A stretch of 64,000 bases of DNA from Strigamia acuminata. Lineage: Eukaryota > Arthropoda > Chilopoda > Geophilomorpha > Linotaeniidae. Shown here one piece after another: positions 45,801 to 56,798 of the stretch; position 1 is the first letter of the stretch, and every line of letters begins with the position of its first letter. Location of the stretch: assembly GCA_949358305.1 (NCBI GenBank), contig OX442316.1, positions 10,168,001 through 10,232,000 on the forward strand, read 5' to 3'. A program made the translations under genes and the position numbers. Under the pieces are notes generated by a model, which saw only the letters and a program-made list of their open reading frames with translations, was not told where the DNA came from and did not search any database.

Positions 45801-46297
45801 TTTGGTGGTTTCTTCTTATCAAAAAGGTAAAAACTTTTCCTTACATCAAAACATGTAGCTTAAGCTTATCTAATTAATTTTTTATATATGCATTCAGTAC
45901 CCTTCCATGGTACTTAACGTGGATACCACATGTGTCGTGGTTTGCATATGGATTTGACTCTTTGCTCCTGAATCAGTGGAAAGGTATCAAGCATATAGGT
46001 AAGTACGGTAATTCTTCGCGATAAGGGGTAATTTCTAAACGTTACATTAAACTATTTCTAGATTGCGATGTTAAAAGTAACAGCACGTGTGAAAAAAGCG
46101 GTTTTGAAGTTCTTCAAAGATATAATCTCGAATCAGTATGAATTAAAATTGAATCGTAAATTTAAATTTGGTTTAATTAATATATTTCATTTCAGACTGA
46201 ACTTCTGCCGCAAATTTTTGAACTTATTGCTCTTGTTGTATTTATCCGGTTGTTGGCCTATTTAGTTTTTGCAATACGAGCAAAAATAAAATCGTAG
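42854..46297 (+). CDS. White-like ABCG half-transporter, gene C (17 exons)
   Basis: Exons: 42854-43142, 43235-43283, 43397-43586, 43826-43894, 43951-44216, 44286-44357, 44417-44519, 44594-44706, 44766-44871, 44930-45061, 45120-45212, 45268-45325, 45379-45456, 45721-45826, 45898-45998, 46062-46135, 46196-46297. Sum 2001 bases, 666 aa. Start ATG at 42854; the first exon carries a short repeat of the type EM(K/N)(S/P)HN before the ATP-binding domain. Motifs: Walker [18 protein letters not shown], signature [10 protein letters not shown], Walker [15 protein letters not shown]-loop TIHQPSSE. The membrane half has a pore helix region like that of White and LFGGFF. Acceptor of exon 11 is the AG at 45118-45119; a later AG would bring in a stop. 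Introns 3 and 13 carry pogo-like MITEs. It has an inverted near-copy at 53770-57216. Confidence 0.9.
43662..43781. mobile_element. Pogo/Tigger-like MITE in intron 3 of ABCG gene C
   Basis: 120 bases flanked by TA on both sides. Inverted ends: CAGGTCGAATATCGTTATTG on the left, CAGGTCGAACCTCGCTATTG on the right (other strand), then GCGAACA. TA target sites and CAG-type ends with CGAA motifs fit the pogo/Tigger group of Tc1-mariner. The copy in gene C' is at about 56278-56405. Confidence 0.65.
45477..45661. mobile_element. Pogo/Tigger-like MITE in intron 13 of ABCG gene C
   Basis: 185 bases with flanking TA. Ends are CAGTTGAAACTCTATAACGA and, on the other strand, CGGTCGAAACTCTTTATAAC. It includes several ATAACGAA motifs. 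The matching copy is in gene C' (54400-54582). Confidence 0.65.
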
Positions 46298-46760
46298 AAT
46301 GCTCGAAACTATTTATTTAACTAATCACTAATCACTAATCACTAATCAGAAATACAGAACGTAGAATCTTAATTGTTAGAGTAAAAATTGTAACTTAAAA
46401 ACCACGTATTTAATTTTTTTTTTAAATGGAAATTAAATTTCTTGTGGGTTACGTATTTTCACATTCATTCAGAAATAAAAAAATAAAATAAAAATAAAAC
46501 TTTTGCAAAAGGCCACACATGTATTCAAATTATTTTTTGCTCAGGTTTTTTCATTTACTTTGAGTACATAATAATTTTATATTTTAAAAATTACAACTCT
46601 TGAGGAAATTGACAAACTCTTTACATAACACGTCTTTTTGTGTAAGAATAATAATAATAATAATAAAACCATGTCAAGTACAGCTGGTCCCACACATGTG
46701 CACAGAAAAAAATCAACTCAATTTTATAATTTTTAAACATCTCAAACACAACAAAGTAAA
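46298..46760. other. Gene C 3' flank and gene D 5' flank
   Basis: Contains A-rich polyadenylation-like runs (46475-46500) and a short tandem repeat of ACTAATC near 46320-46350. The inverted duplication ends at about 46565; from there on the sequence belongs only to gene D. Confidence 0.55.
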
Positions 46761-47094
46761 ATGCACAATTCCAATGAAAATAATGTTGTGCTCGAAAATA
46801 AGAATTATAAAACGATAAAACTCGAATCCAAAGGAACAGGAAGAAATGGCACGGTAAAGATTGTCTGTGCAGTGTAAATTGCTATATTTATACAGTTTAA
46901 AATAACGTATTAATCATGCACTTAGTCTTAATTAACTTTAAATTCCAGACAGAACAAAGTAAACACAAAAATAGATCGGATTCCAAGCACCTTTCACCAA
47001 AAGTGTTGTTGACATGGACAGATGTCAGTGCTTACTCCATCCCACCTCCAAAAACTAAGTTTTGTTCGCCTTTAAGAAAAAAGACCAATCAACC

Positions 47095-47276
47095 TGTAGT
47101 GTTGTTGTTGTTTATTAATGTACTAATTACTCGCTAGATGGCGTTACTTGTTAAAAGGTTATATATATGAATGTAGAATGATGAGAGGACACTTGTGCAC
47201 GAGTACTCGAATAAACAACTTAGATTCAACCCAGTTTGGGATTTAAAGATGAAGGACTTTTTATTGGACTATTACA
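47095..47276 (+). repeat. 5' LTR of the compact gypsy element
   Basis: 182 bases, TGTAGTG...ATTACA, unusually short. It contains TATATATGAAT (about 47160) and AATAAA (47210), plausible TATA box and polyadenylation signal. Confidence 0.93.
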
Positions 47277-47414
47277 TTGGCGACGAGGATCGCGGATTTT
47301 AGGAATGTGGAACGGACATTAATGTAGTGAGTTGATTGGAATTTTTGTTGTGTTCAGCGCGGCGGATTGGCAAGGGCGTTTGCCTGGCAAGGTCGTTTGC
47401 TCGGAAAATCCAAG

Positions 47415-50400
47415 ATGGCGCTCCCCGTGTCTCCTAAACCTAAGTTAGAAGAAGGACAGTTTCCTATGGCAGCATTATCTGCGGGAGCCATTCATGCGTC
47501 GGGCGTCGTCCCATTTGATGTTTATGGAGAGCCAACCACTCAAAACCAGCGTTGGACAAAATGGTTAGGGAGATTTGAAGGTTTCCTGACCGCGGCAGCA
47601 ATTAGTGATGATGCACGTAAGCGAGCCATGTTATTGCATTATGTGGGGGAGAGTGCGTACGATATTTTTTCAACTTTGACCGGAGTTGAGGCGGGATATG
47701 AGGAGGCAAAGAAGGCGTTAACTGGGTATTTTGCCCCCAAGAAAAACTTAGATTTTTGTGTCTACTCGTTTCGGTCGAGTAAACAGGAGGCGGAGGAAAC
47801 AACTGATCAATTTTGCGCACGTCTTCGAAATTTAGCGGTCGGGTGCGATTTTGCGGATCTGGAACGGGAATTAAAGTCTCAAATTATTTTCGGTACATCG
47901 ATGACAAAATTGCGTCGCCAGGCCTTGCGAGAGGGGTCATGGCTATTGAAGGATGTCTTGGATTTTGGAAGAGGTCACGAGGCATCAGAGTGGCAAGCAA
48001 AACGCATGGAAAAGGTGATGGTGGCGGAGCCACGTGGTTTGGATGTAAATATTGTGCGAAGGAGTGGTAGGAGTGAGGATACTTCGAGGTCACCGGGTCG
48101 AGGCGAGGGTCCACGTTTGTGTTTTAATTGCGGAAGGGCGTGGCCGCATCAGGAAGGAGTGCCATGTCCAGCAAAGAACATTAAATGCCATAATTGTGGA
48201 AAAGGGGGTCATTTTGCTAAATTTTGTCGTTCGAAGGCAAATGGAGGACTGTCGATGGCGGGAGGACGGAGAGTGCGAGCGGTCAAGATGGAGGCATCCG
48301 GTGGAAACGATGATGAGGAGTATATTTTCGGATTGACGGTGGGATCTGTGGAGGCGATGAAGAAAATGCCGAGAGTGGAGGTCATCATGGGTCGGTGTAG
48401 GTTGCCAGTAACTTTTGGAATTGATTCAGGGGCCCAAGTTAGTTTGTTGAGTAGGGAGGTGTACAGATCTATTCAGCCTCCGCCGGTGCTGCGTCCGAGT
48501 CAGGCGCGCCTGATGCCGTATGGACATCGCGAACCATTGCCGTTACTGGGAATAATGAGGACAGTGATAGAATTTGCAGGTCGGCGTGAGGAGGTGGAGC
48601 TGTATGTGGCGGATGTGGATGGGGAGTCGCTTCTTAGTTATGAAGCGTCGGTGAGATTGGGTTTGGTGCGAGTGGTGCGTGCAGTTGGTGAAGATGATCT
48701 GGAGGGAGAAATTAGGGCGAAATATCCGAAGTTGTTTAGCGGCGTTGGCAAGCTGAAAGGGCGGCAGGTACATATTCACATGAAAAAGGGAGTAGTTCCG
48801 GTGGCCCAACGCTACCGCCCCATTCCTTTTAGTTTACGCAAGAAGGTGGAGGCGGAATTGGAGAGAATGGTGGAGGAAGATATCATCGAGCGGGTTGTTG
48901 ACAGCATGGGGCCAACGCCATGGGTTTCCCCTATCCATTGCGTGCGAAAATTAAAGGATCCGGACCCAGATGCGATCCGAATTTGTATAGATGCCAGAGA
49001 AGTGAATTTTGCCATCGAGCGTGTCCGCCATGCCTCGCCTAGGTTGGATGACGTTGTGGCTTTAGCAGAGGGAGCAGTGTGGTTTACAAAGCTGGACTTA
49101 AATCACGGCTTCCATCAGGTTGAGCTGGACGAGGAATCGAGGCAAATTACGACGTTTGCGACCCATGTTGGTTTGTTATGCTTCAAGCGGTTGTTTTTTG
49201 GCCTGTGTTCAGCACCAGAGAGTTTCCAGGATGAAATTAGACAAGCATTGGAAGGTATTTTAAGTACTGTCAACATAACTGACGATATATTTTTAGTGGG
49301 CAAGCAGACTCAGAGCCACGATATGGTTATGCACCAGGTATTGAACCGCCTACAGGAGAAAGGACTTACTGTGAATGGTAGGAAATGTGAGTTTAGGAAG
49401 AGGAGTATTGTTTTTTTTGGTCACGTATTCTCGGCATCGGGAATTTCGATCGACCCTAAGAGAGTGGAGGCCATAAGAGAGATGAAGGAGCCGTGCAGTG
49501 TGTCCGAGGTTAAAAGCTTGCTTGGTATGGTCGTTTATTGCGGGCGATTCATTCCGAATTTAGCAGAGCTGACGGGACCGTTGCGTGAGTTGACTAAAAA
49601 GACTAACGTCGATTTTGTGTGGATGTCGTTGCATCAGGAAGCGTGGGGAAGAATTAAGAAGGAGTTAGGAAACGCAGGGACATTAGCATATTTTGATTTC
49701 AAGGCGGAGTTGCATCTTGTGGTCGACGCGAGCCCGGGAGGGCTGGGTGCAATTTTGGCCCAGCTGAAGAGAGGTCAAGCAGAGGTGCAGGTCGTATCAT
49801 ATGCGAGTCGTTCGTTGACGGACGTAGAAGGGCGTTATTCCCAAATAGAGCGGGAAATGTTGGCTGTGGTTTGGGCCATGGAAGCATTCTATATTTATCT
49901 GTTTGGAACTCATTTTGTATTATTTACAGACCACCAACCTCTGATTAGCATTTTGAGCAACAGGCGCGCTAGACCATCTGTGAGATTAGAACGTCTGTGT
50001 GTCCGTGTCCAACAGTTTGATTTTGAAGTGAGACACACAAAGGGGTCCACTAATCCAAGTGACTATATGTCACGTCATCCGCCAGCGAATATAAAAGCAT
50101 TAGGAGTGGGGGTGTTGGAGGAGCACGTCAATTTTGTCGTGCAGTCCAGGTTGCCGGCCACGATGACCAGGGAAGAGGTGCAGAGAGAGACTGATCAGGA
50201 TGCGGGATTGTGTAAGGTGCGACAAGCGCTTAGTTGTGCGGGTGGGGAAGCGCAGAAAATGTGGAAAGAGGAGGTGTTGCGCCCGTTTGCGATGATTAAG
50301 GATGAGTTGGCGGTGGCGGAAGGAGGGATCGTGCTGCGGGGGGATCGAATAGTGATTCCGGAGAGTCTTCAATCCAGAGTGGTGGACCTGGCTCATCGGG

Positions 50401-51548
50401 GCCATCAAGGGGTCGTTAAGACCAAGACCCTGTTGCGCCAGAAAGTGTGGTTCCCCGGCATAGATAGGAGAGTGGAGATGAAAATTGCGGGGTGCCTGTC
50501 ATGTCAAGCAAGCATGCCGAGGATAGTGAGGGATCCGTTGAGGATGACTGTGTTGCCGGCTCAGCCGTGGCAACATCTGGCGGTGGATTTTTTGGGCCCA
50601 TTTCCGGATGGTGCTCTATTGTTTGTCGTGATCGATGAATATTCCAGGTTTCCATTCGTCGATAGAATATCCTCAACGGCGGCTGGACCTGTTTGTGCAA
50701 GTTTGGAGAGACGTTTTTGGGAAGTGGGTCTTCCGCAGACGTTAAAATCGGACAATGGCCCACCCTTTACATCTCGCGAGTTTGCAGATTTTTTGCGGGA
50801 ATTTGGCGTTGTGCATCGTAAGGTTACACCGTTATGGCCTGAAGCAAATGGTGAGGCCGAACGCTTTATGCGTACACTGAATAAATCGATTAGGGCAGCC
50901 GTAGTGGAGGGGCGTGAGTGGGTTCGGGAAATGCAGGAGTTTCTCCTAAATTATCGGGCGACTCCACACTGTACAACTGGACGACCTCCAGCGGAGTTGT
51001 TATATAATCGAGAGATGCACACACATTTGCCCTCAGTTTGGAATGCCGTGGATGATGTGGACTTGCGGGATAAGGACCAACAAGGAAAGAATAAGATGAA
51101 GGATGACGCGGATGGGCGGCGTAACGCCAAAGAGCATGGTTTAGTGGTAGGGGACCGAGTGCTGGTGAAACAACCCAAATTAAACAAATTCTCAACACCT
51201 TTTGACCCGGAGCCGTTGATAGTGACAGAAGTGGGAGGAACTCAAATTACAGCGGCTCGGGGATCGCGCATAGTGGTTAGAAATGCTTCTCATTTTAAGA
51301 AGTTAGAAGGGGAACAAGGGAAGGAGGGAGCGCGGGAGGAGGAGGAGGAAGTGAAGGGGGCGGAAGGAGGTGAGTGCGAAGTTCCTGGGGAGGAAGTGCC
51401 AGTGTCTGAGCAATTACCGACGGCCGGCCCGGTGAGGATGGAGCAGGACGAGAGTGCAACGCCATACAGAACGAGGTCGGGTCGAGAGTCAAAGGCACCA
51501 AGTTGGCAGATGGATTATGACTTGTGTCGTGGAAAGAAGAAGAAGTAG
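47415..51548 (+). CDS. gag-pol: Gypsy gag-pol polyprotein (K02A2.6-like)
   Basis: 1377 aa from the ATG at 47415 (MALPVSPKPK); the frame is open upstream but without ATG. Domains: gag with MLLHYVGESAYDIF; two zinc knuckles (CFNCGRAWPHQEGVPC and CHNCGKGGHFAKFC, about residues 235-270); protease GIDSGAQVSLLS at about 335; reverse transcriptase with LDLNHGFHQVEL, but NITDDIFLV in place of the usual YxDD; RNase H from VVDASPGGLGAIL at about 768; integrase zinc domain HRGHQGVVKTKTLLRQ with CLSC; catalytic D, D, E in VDFLGPF, KSDNGPPFTS and EANGEAERF; then a glutamate- and glycine-rich tail. Gag and Pol share one frame. No breaks. An [A/T]DD-type RT motif is known in K02A2.6-like gypsy relatives. 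Confidence 0.94.
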   Translation: MALPVSPKPKLEEGQFPMAALSAGAIHASGVVPFDVYGEPTTQNQRWTKWLGRFEGFLTAAAISDDARKRAMLLHYVGESAYDIFSTLTGVEAGYEEAKKALTGYFAPKKNLDFCVYSFRSSKQEAEETTDQFCARLRNLAVGCDFADLERELKSQIIFGTSMTKLRRQALREGSWLLKDVLDFGRGHEASEWQAKRMEKVMVAEPRGLDVNIVRRSGRSEDTSRSPGRGEGPRLCFNCGRAWPHQEGVPCPAKNIKCHNCGKGGHFAKFCRSKANGGLSMAGGRRVRAVKMEASGGNDDEEYIFGLTVGSVEAMKKMPRVEVIMGRCRLPVTFGIDSGAQVSLLSREVYRSIQPPPVLRPSQARLMPYGHREPLPLLGIMRTVIEFAGRREEVELYVADVDGESLLSYEASVRLGLVRVVRAVGEDDLEGEIRAKYPKLFSGVGKLKGRQVHIHMKKGVVPVAQRYRPIPFSLRKKVEAELERMVEEDIIERVVDSMGPTPWVSPIHCVRKLKDPDPDAIRICIDAREVNFAIERVRHASPRLDDVVALAEGAVWFTKLDLNHGFHQVELDEESRQITTFATHVGLLCFKRLFFGLCSAPESFQDEIRQALEGILSTVNITDDIFLVGKQTQSHDMVMHQVLNRLQEKGLTVNGRKCEFRKRSIVFFGHVFSASGISIDPKRVEAIREMKEPCSVSEVKSLLGMVVYCGRFIPNLAELTGPLRELTKKTNVDFVWMSLHQEAWGRIKKELGNAGTLAYFDFKAELHLVVDASPGGLGAILAQLKRGQAEVQVVSYASRSLTDVEGRYSQIEREMLAVVWAMEAFYIYLFGTHFVLFTDHQPLISILSNRRARPSVRLERLCVRVQQFDFEVRHTKGSTNPSDYMSRHPPANIKALGVGVLEEHVNFVVQSRLPATMTREEVQRETDQDAGLCKVRQALSCAGGEAQKMWKEEVLRPFAMIKDELAVAEGGIVLRGDRIVIPESLQSRVVDLAHRGHQGVVKTKTLLRQKVWFPGIDRRVEMKIAGCLSCQASMPRIVRDPLRMTVLPAQPWQHLAVDFLGPFPDGALLFVVIDEYSRFPFVDRISSTAAGPVCASLERRFWEVGLPQTLKSDNGPPFTSREFADFLREFGVVHRKVTPLWPEANGEAERFMRTLNKSIRAAVVEGREWVREMQEFLLNYRATPHCTTGRPPAELLYNREMHTHLPSVWNAVDDVDLRDKDQQGKNKMKDDADGRRNAKEHGLVVGDRVLVKQPKLNKFSTPFDPEPLIVTEVGGTQITAARGSRIVVRNASHFKKLEGEQGKEGAREEEEEVKGAEGGECEVPGEEVPVSEQLPTAGPVRMEQDESATPYRTRSGRESKAPSWQMDYDLCRGKKKK

Positions 51549-51688
51549 GAAACTGAATGCAGTGTGAAAATGAGATTGTACTATAGTGAACTTTTTGAAT
51601 TTAGGATTTTTGTTCTTTGTTTATTGTGATTTATTGATTGAGATTATTGTTCGGTACTTCTTTATTTTTGTTTTGTTGTGGGGAGGGA

Positions 51689-51870
51689 TGTAGTGTTGTT
51701 GTTGTTTATTAATGTACTAATTACTCGCTAGATGGCGTTACTTGTTAAAAGGTTATATATATGAATGTAGAATGATGAGAGGACACTTGTGCACGAGTAC
51801 TCGAATAAACAACTTAGATTCAACCCAGTTTGGGATTTAAAGATGAAGGACTTTTTATTGGACTATTACA
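51689..51870 (+). repeat. 3' LTR of the compact gypsy element
   Basis: 182 bases, matching the 5' LTR at every base I compared. It is followed by the target duplication CAACC and the rest of gene D exon 2. Confidence 0.93.
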
Positions 51871-53769
51871 CAACCTATCAAACAGATCCTCAATAAAGGT
51901 ATAACCAAACCTTGAGTTATACCACGTGGGCCTAATTCATATTTTTAATTATATTATTAACTTCCAGTTAATGGCTTAGCAAAACCAGGCGAATTGTTAG
52001 CAATAATGGACGGAAGGTAAAATAAGTTGAATTGATGATTGATTAACTAAATATTTTCTTGTTATTTTCCTCAGTGGTGCAGGAAAGACAACTTTATTAA
52101 ACATTCTCACAAAGAAAACCCAAGGCACGCTTAGTGTGTCGGGTCAAGTGCATATTAATGACCGACCTGTGACTAGTGACATAATTGCAGCAATAACAGC
52201 GTATGTACAACAAGACGACCTTTTTATTGGCACTCTTACTGTCAAAGAACAACTTATTTTCCAAGTAATTAAATTAGATTAATTGAATTATTTTTCCCAT
52301 TACATAAATACAATTTCAGGCAAGACTTACTATGGGCAATACCACTTACAAAGAACAATTAAAGCGAGTAGATGAAGTTATTCAAGAAGTGCACGCTGTG
52401 ACTGTATGGTTTTTATTTATATTAATGCGCATTTTCTTTTATTAGTTGGGATTATCTAAGTGCCAGGACACTTTAATAGGGATTGTTGGTCGTATCAAAG
52501 GAATTTCCGGTGGTGAAAAACGACGTTTAGCTATTGGCTGTGAAATATTGACAGTTACACCTTTGTTGGTCTGTGACGAGCCTACATCAGGGTTAGATTC
52601 GTTCATGGCTCAAAGTGTAGTGACGATTTTACAGAAGTTGGCAATGAAGGGCAAAACCGTCATTTGTACAATTCATCAACCATCGTCTGAAATTTACGCC
52701 ACATTTGATAAGTAAACGACCAGATACAAACGATATATTGAATAATTAATGGTGATTTACTCAATTTTGTTAAGGGTGTTATTTCTTGCTGAAGGAAAAG
52801 TTGCCTTTTTAGGTTCTAAAGATCGTGCGTTGGAGTTTTTTGAAAAGTGAATTTTATCTTTTATTTCGGATATACTAAAATATACTTAAATTATTTTTGT
52901 TTTAGTTTCAATTTTAAATGCCCCATTAATTACAATCCAGCTGATCACTTTATCCACACACTTAGTGTCACTGCAGAAGCCACTGAAGAAAAAAGGCGTG
53001 CAATTTCAGTTACGTGAATACATCTACACAGTAAAAACTTTATTTTAATTTCTCTTGTTATTAGGAAATCTGTAAAGCTTTTGAAGAATCTGACTAGAAT
53101 GTATTCATCAAAGAGGAAATTGATTCTATAATAAAAAATGTCAAATTTCCAGCCCAAATAACAAAATCACGGTAAGACTTGGCATACCCTACCACAAAAA
53201 CTGAATTGGAAAAAATATAATTGGTTTACTATTACTACAGTTTCATTGTATAATTTTGGACAAATCAAACTTGCTAAGTTCCTATCATTCTGTATTCTTA
53301 GTTACAAAGTCACATGGATTGAACAATTCAGAGCTGTTATGTGGCGATCTTGGATCTGCATTTACAAAGAACCAATTCTGGTAAGATCGAGCGAAAGTGT
53401 GGTATAGTTTTTTTTTACTAAATTTTGTTATTCTAGTTCGTCGGTTTGCTTTTGGGACTCATTTATTACCGTCAGGGACTGACTCAAAGTAAATAAAAAA
53501 CCTGAGCAAAAAATAATTTGCATACATGTGTGGCCTTTTGCAAAAGTTTTATTTTTATTTTATTTTTTATTTTTTATTTTGTGACTTAAGGTGTGAAGTT
53601 TTTGAATGAATGTGGAAATACGTAACCCACAAGAAATTTAATTTCCATTTAAAAAAAAAATTAAAGACGTGGTTTCTAAGTTACAATTTTTACTCTAACA
53701 ATTAAGATTCTACGTTCTGTATTTCTGATTAGTGATTAGTGATTAGTTAAATAAATAGTTTCGAGCATT

Positions 53770-56755
53770 CTACGATTTTATTTTTGCTCGTATTGCAAAA
53801 ACTAAATAGGCCAACAACCGGATAAATACAACAAGAGCAATAAGTTCAAAAATTTGCGGCAGAAGTTCAGTCTGAAATGAAATATATTAATTAAACCAAA
53901 TTTAAATTTACGATTCAATTTTAATTCTTACTGATTCGAGATTATATCTTTGAAGAACTTCAAAACCGCTTTTTTCACACGTGCTGTTACTTTTAACATC
54001 GCAATCTAGAAATAGTTTAATGTAACGTTTAGAAATTACCCCTTATCGCGAAGAATTACCGTACTTACCTATATGCTTGATACTTTTCCACTGATTGAGG
54101 AGCAAAGTGTCAAATCCATATGAAAACCACGATACATGTGGTATCCACTTTAAGTACCATGGAAGGGCACTGAATGCATATATAAAAAATTAATTAGATA
54201 AGCTTAAGTTACGTGTTTTGATGTAAGGAAAAGTTTTTACCTTTTTGATAAGAAGAAACCACCAAAGAGAAGTAATGGTACCACACAAGTAGGTCCAACT
54301 GATAAAGCCATTTGTATTGATGAAGAGATGGATGAAATGAAATATCCTATTGGAATTAATAGAGAAACAAACTTGAGTTGACTAGTAATTTTGATTATAC
54401 AGTCGAAACTTTTTATAACGAATCACAAGGAACCTAAAAAATAAATTTCTTATAACGAGAATTCGTTATATTGAAATTTTTTTAACATGGTGTTCTATGG
54501 CCAGCCAACCAAACCAGCCAATTTTAGGTATTTGTTATATCGATAATTCGTTATATCGCGATTCGTTATAGAGTTTCAACTGTACTTGTAATCTATTCAT
54601 ACCAAAAGATGAAGCAGAGTTAGCTACGAGAATGAAGATTAAACTGGCATACAGAAAGTTTGAAACGTTTGGAACGAAACCTAAATTTTAAAAATATTAC
54701 CATAATAAAAAATTAAATTAAATTAAATTAAATGTTACCTATCAGCCAGTACGTCGGAATCGTGTACAAAAATGGTGCAATAATAAATACAAATTGCTGA
54801 AATAAATATAGATTATAATTTTTGAAAGATGTTGTCACAGATTTGATTTACATCAGCTAAGGTTTTGCAGAAAAAGTAGACACCAGAGCCGTACAATCCA
54901 CTGGAATATTCGCGAGTAAAGACGGGAAGTTCAGAACTAAAAACCTATTATAATTTAAATCATATTAATTACTTTACTTAATTGCATTGTGTTTATGTTT
55001 ACATGAATAACAGCAAACAAATTTTGGTATGTAAGATTGATGATAAGAACGAATATGGCACCGTTTATGTTGTTTACATTTGGAGATGTCGTGTATGGGT
55101 GGTAATAAAAGAATCCCAATAACAAACCTACTAACTGCAACGAAATAATTCATTATTTGCCATCGCTCAATTAACTACTTCGTATTACTTACCAAGCTTT
55201 GCAGTAATCTCACTTTTATCAACATTGGGTCTTTGTAAACACTTAAACAAGAACGCCACATTACAGCTCTGAATTGCTCAATCCATGGCACTTTATATCT
55301 ACCAAAGAAAAAAAATTTCACTTGAGGGAAATCAATTTTTTCTAATGTTTTGCTTACCGTTTTGTTTTTATTCGATCTGTGGAGTTCATGTTTTCGTTGT
55401 TTATTGTAGACTCAATTTCCTGTTTCATTAATGCGTTGTTATCAGATTTTTCGAAAAAGTTACATATTTCCTATATTGGAAAAAATTGGAAATAATTAGA
55501 AGAAGAAAAAGTTATTTTATTACTAAATAGTGGGAAATTCTTACTGAAATCGTGTTTAATTTTTCCGCTTTGTTATCCGCAGTGATGGCTAGAGTATGAA
55601 TAAAAAAATCAGCTGGGTTGTAATTGATAGGGCATTTCAAATTTAAACTAAAAATATATGAATAAATAAATAAAAACATCCAGTAAGTTGTGATAATTTA
55701 TTTACTTGTCAAAATGTTGCAAAGCACCATCTCTGGAGCCCAGATACGCCACTCTTCCTTCAGCCAGAAATAAAACTCTAAACAAAGTGAAAGTAAGTTA
55801 GGTCAAATATCGTTGGAAATATCTGAAAAATTCTTTAATTACTTGTCGAAGAGGGCATAAATCTCAGACGACGGTTGATGGATTGTGCATATGACTGTTT
55901 TGCCTTTCATTGCTAAGTTTCGTAGCATGGTCACTACACTTTGGGCCATGGATGTATCTAATCCAGAGGTGGGCTCGTCACAGAACAACAAGCGTGGATC
56001 TGTCAGTAGTTCACAACCGACGGCCAAACGCCGTTTTTCACCGCCGGAGATACCTTTGATACGCCCAACGATCCCAATTAAAGTGTCTTTGCACTTTGTT
56101 AACCCTAACTAATAAAAAGCGGCATATATTTCGATCAAAAATCAGGTATAGTTTAATTGCCTACCTCTTGCATGACTTCGTCGACTCGCTTTAGTTTTTC
56201 AGTATACATTGTATTACCCATGGTCAGTCGTGCCTGAAATTGTATTTCTTTAATTTGACAAAATTTTCATGACAGTATAGATCGAACCTCGCTATTGCGA
56301 ACACCGTTATACCGAATTTTATTTTTTGTTTGGTTAATGGTTGTCTTGTTATTAAGAACGAATTTTGGTTCCCCGACCTGTTCGCAATAACGAGATTCGA
56401 CCTGTAGTTGCTGTCTAAAAGTCATTTTAATCTGACTTTTCGAATGCAGCTGCTGTGGTATGCTTATAATAAAATTTACCTGAAAAATGAGTTGTTCTTT
56501 GACCGTAAGAGTGCCAATGAAAAGATTGTCTTGTTGGATAAAAGCCGCTATTGAAGCTACCATTTTACTGGTCATAGGTTGATTATTGATATACACTTGA
56601 CCCGAGGTTGTGAGCTTCTTTTGATGCTTCATCGTGAGAGTGTTTAAGAGAGTTGTCTTTCCTGCACCACTAAAACAATATTTTTAGATTAGTTTAACCA
56701 GTTCGTGTTTTAACATTTTTATATTATCCCCGTAAACTTTATTTATGATATCTGT

Positions 56756-56798
<43 letters not shown>

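Larger units (their letters stand above)
42858..46565. repeat. Left arm of large inverted duplication (ABCG gene C)
   Basis: About 3.7 kb whose reverse complement is found at 53482-57239 with small differences. The left edge is one base after the start codon of gene C (ATG at 42854-42856). The right edge is after TTTACTTTGAGT at 46565. Confidence 0.9.
47095..51870 (+). mobile_element. Compact Ty3/gypsy element (K02A2.6-like) in exon 2 of ABCG gene D
   Basis: 4.8 kb with two 182-base LTRs (47095-47276, 51689-51870) that I see as identical, and a 5-base target duplication CAACC (47090-47094, 51871-51875). One intact gag-pol frame. Purine tract GTGGGGAGGGA precedes the 3' LTR. TTGGCGACGAGGATCGC directly after the 5' LTR holds the primer-binding site (starting TGG). 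It looks recent and potentially active. Confidence 0.95.
46761..53489 (+). pseudogene. Broken White-like ABCG gene D
   Basis: Exon remnants: 46761-46853, 46949-47094 continued at 51876-51898, 51968-52016, 52075-52264, 52320-52388, 52446-52711, 52775-52846, 52906-53008, 53065-53171, 53302 to about 53401, and 53437 to about 53489. Walker A (GSGAGKTT, preceded by MD rather than MG), [20 protein letters not shown] and TIHQPSSE are all kept. Breaks: a gypsy element in exon 2; an in-frame TAG at 53095 in exon 9, where gene C has a codon for Asn; a short exon 10 end (apparent 6-base loss); and truncation in exon 11 where the inverted arm begins, which removes most of the membrane domain. Its first exon joins exon 2 in phase, so it was once a normal member. 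Confidence 0.85.
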
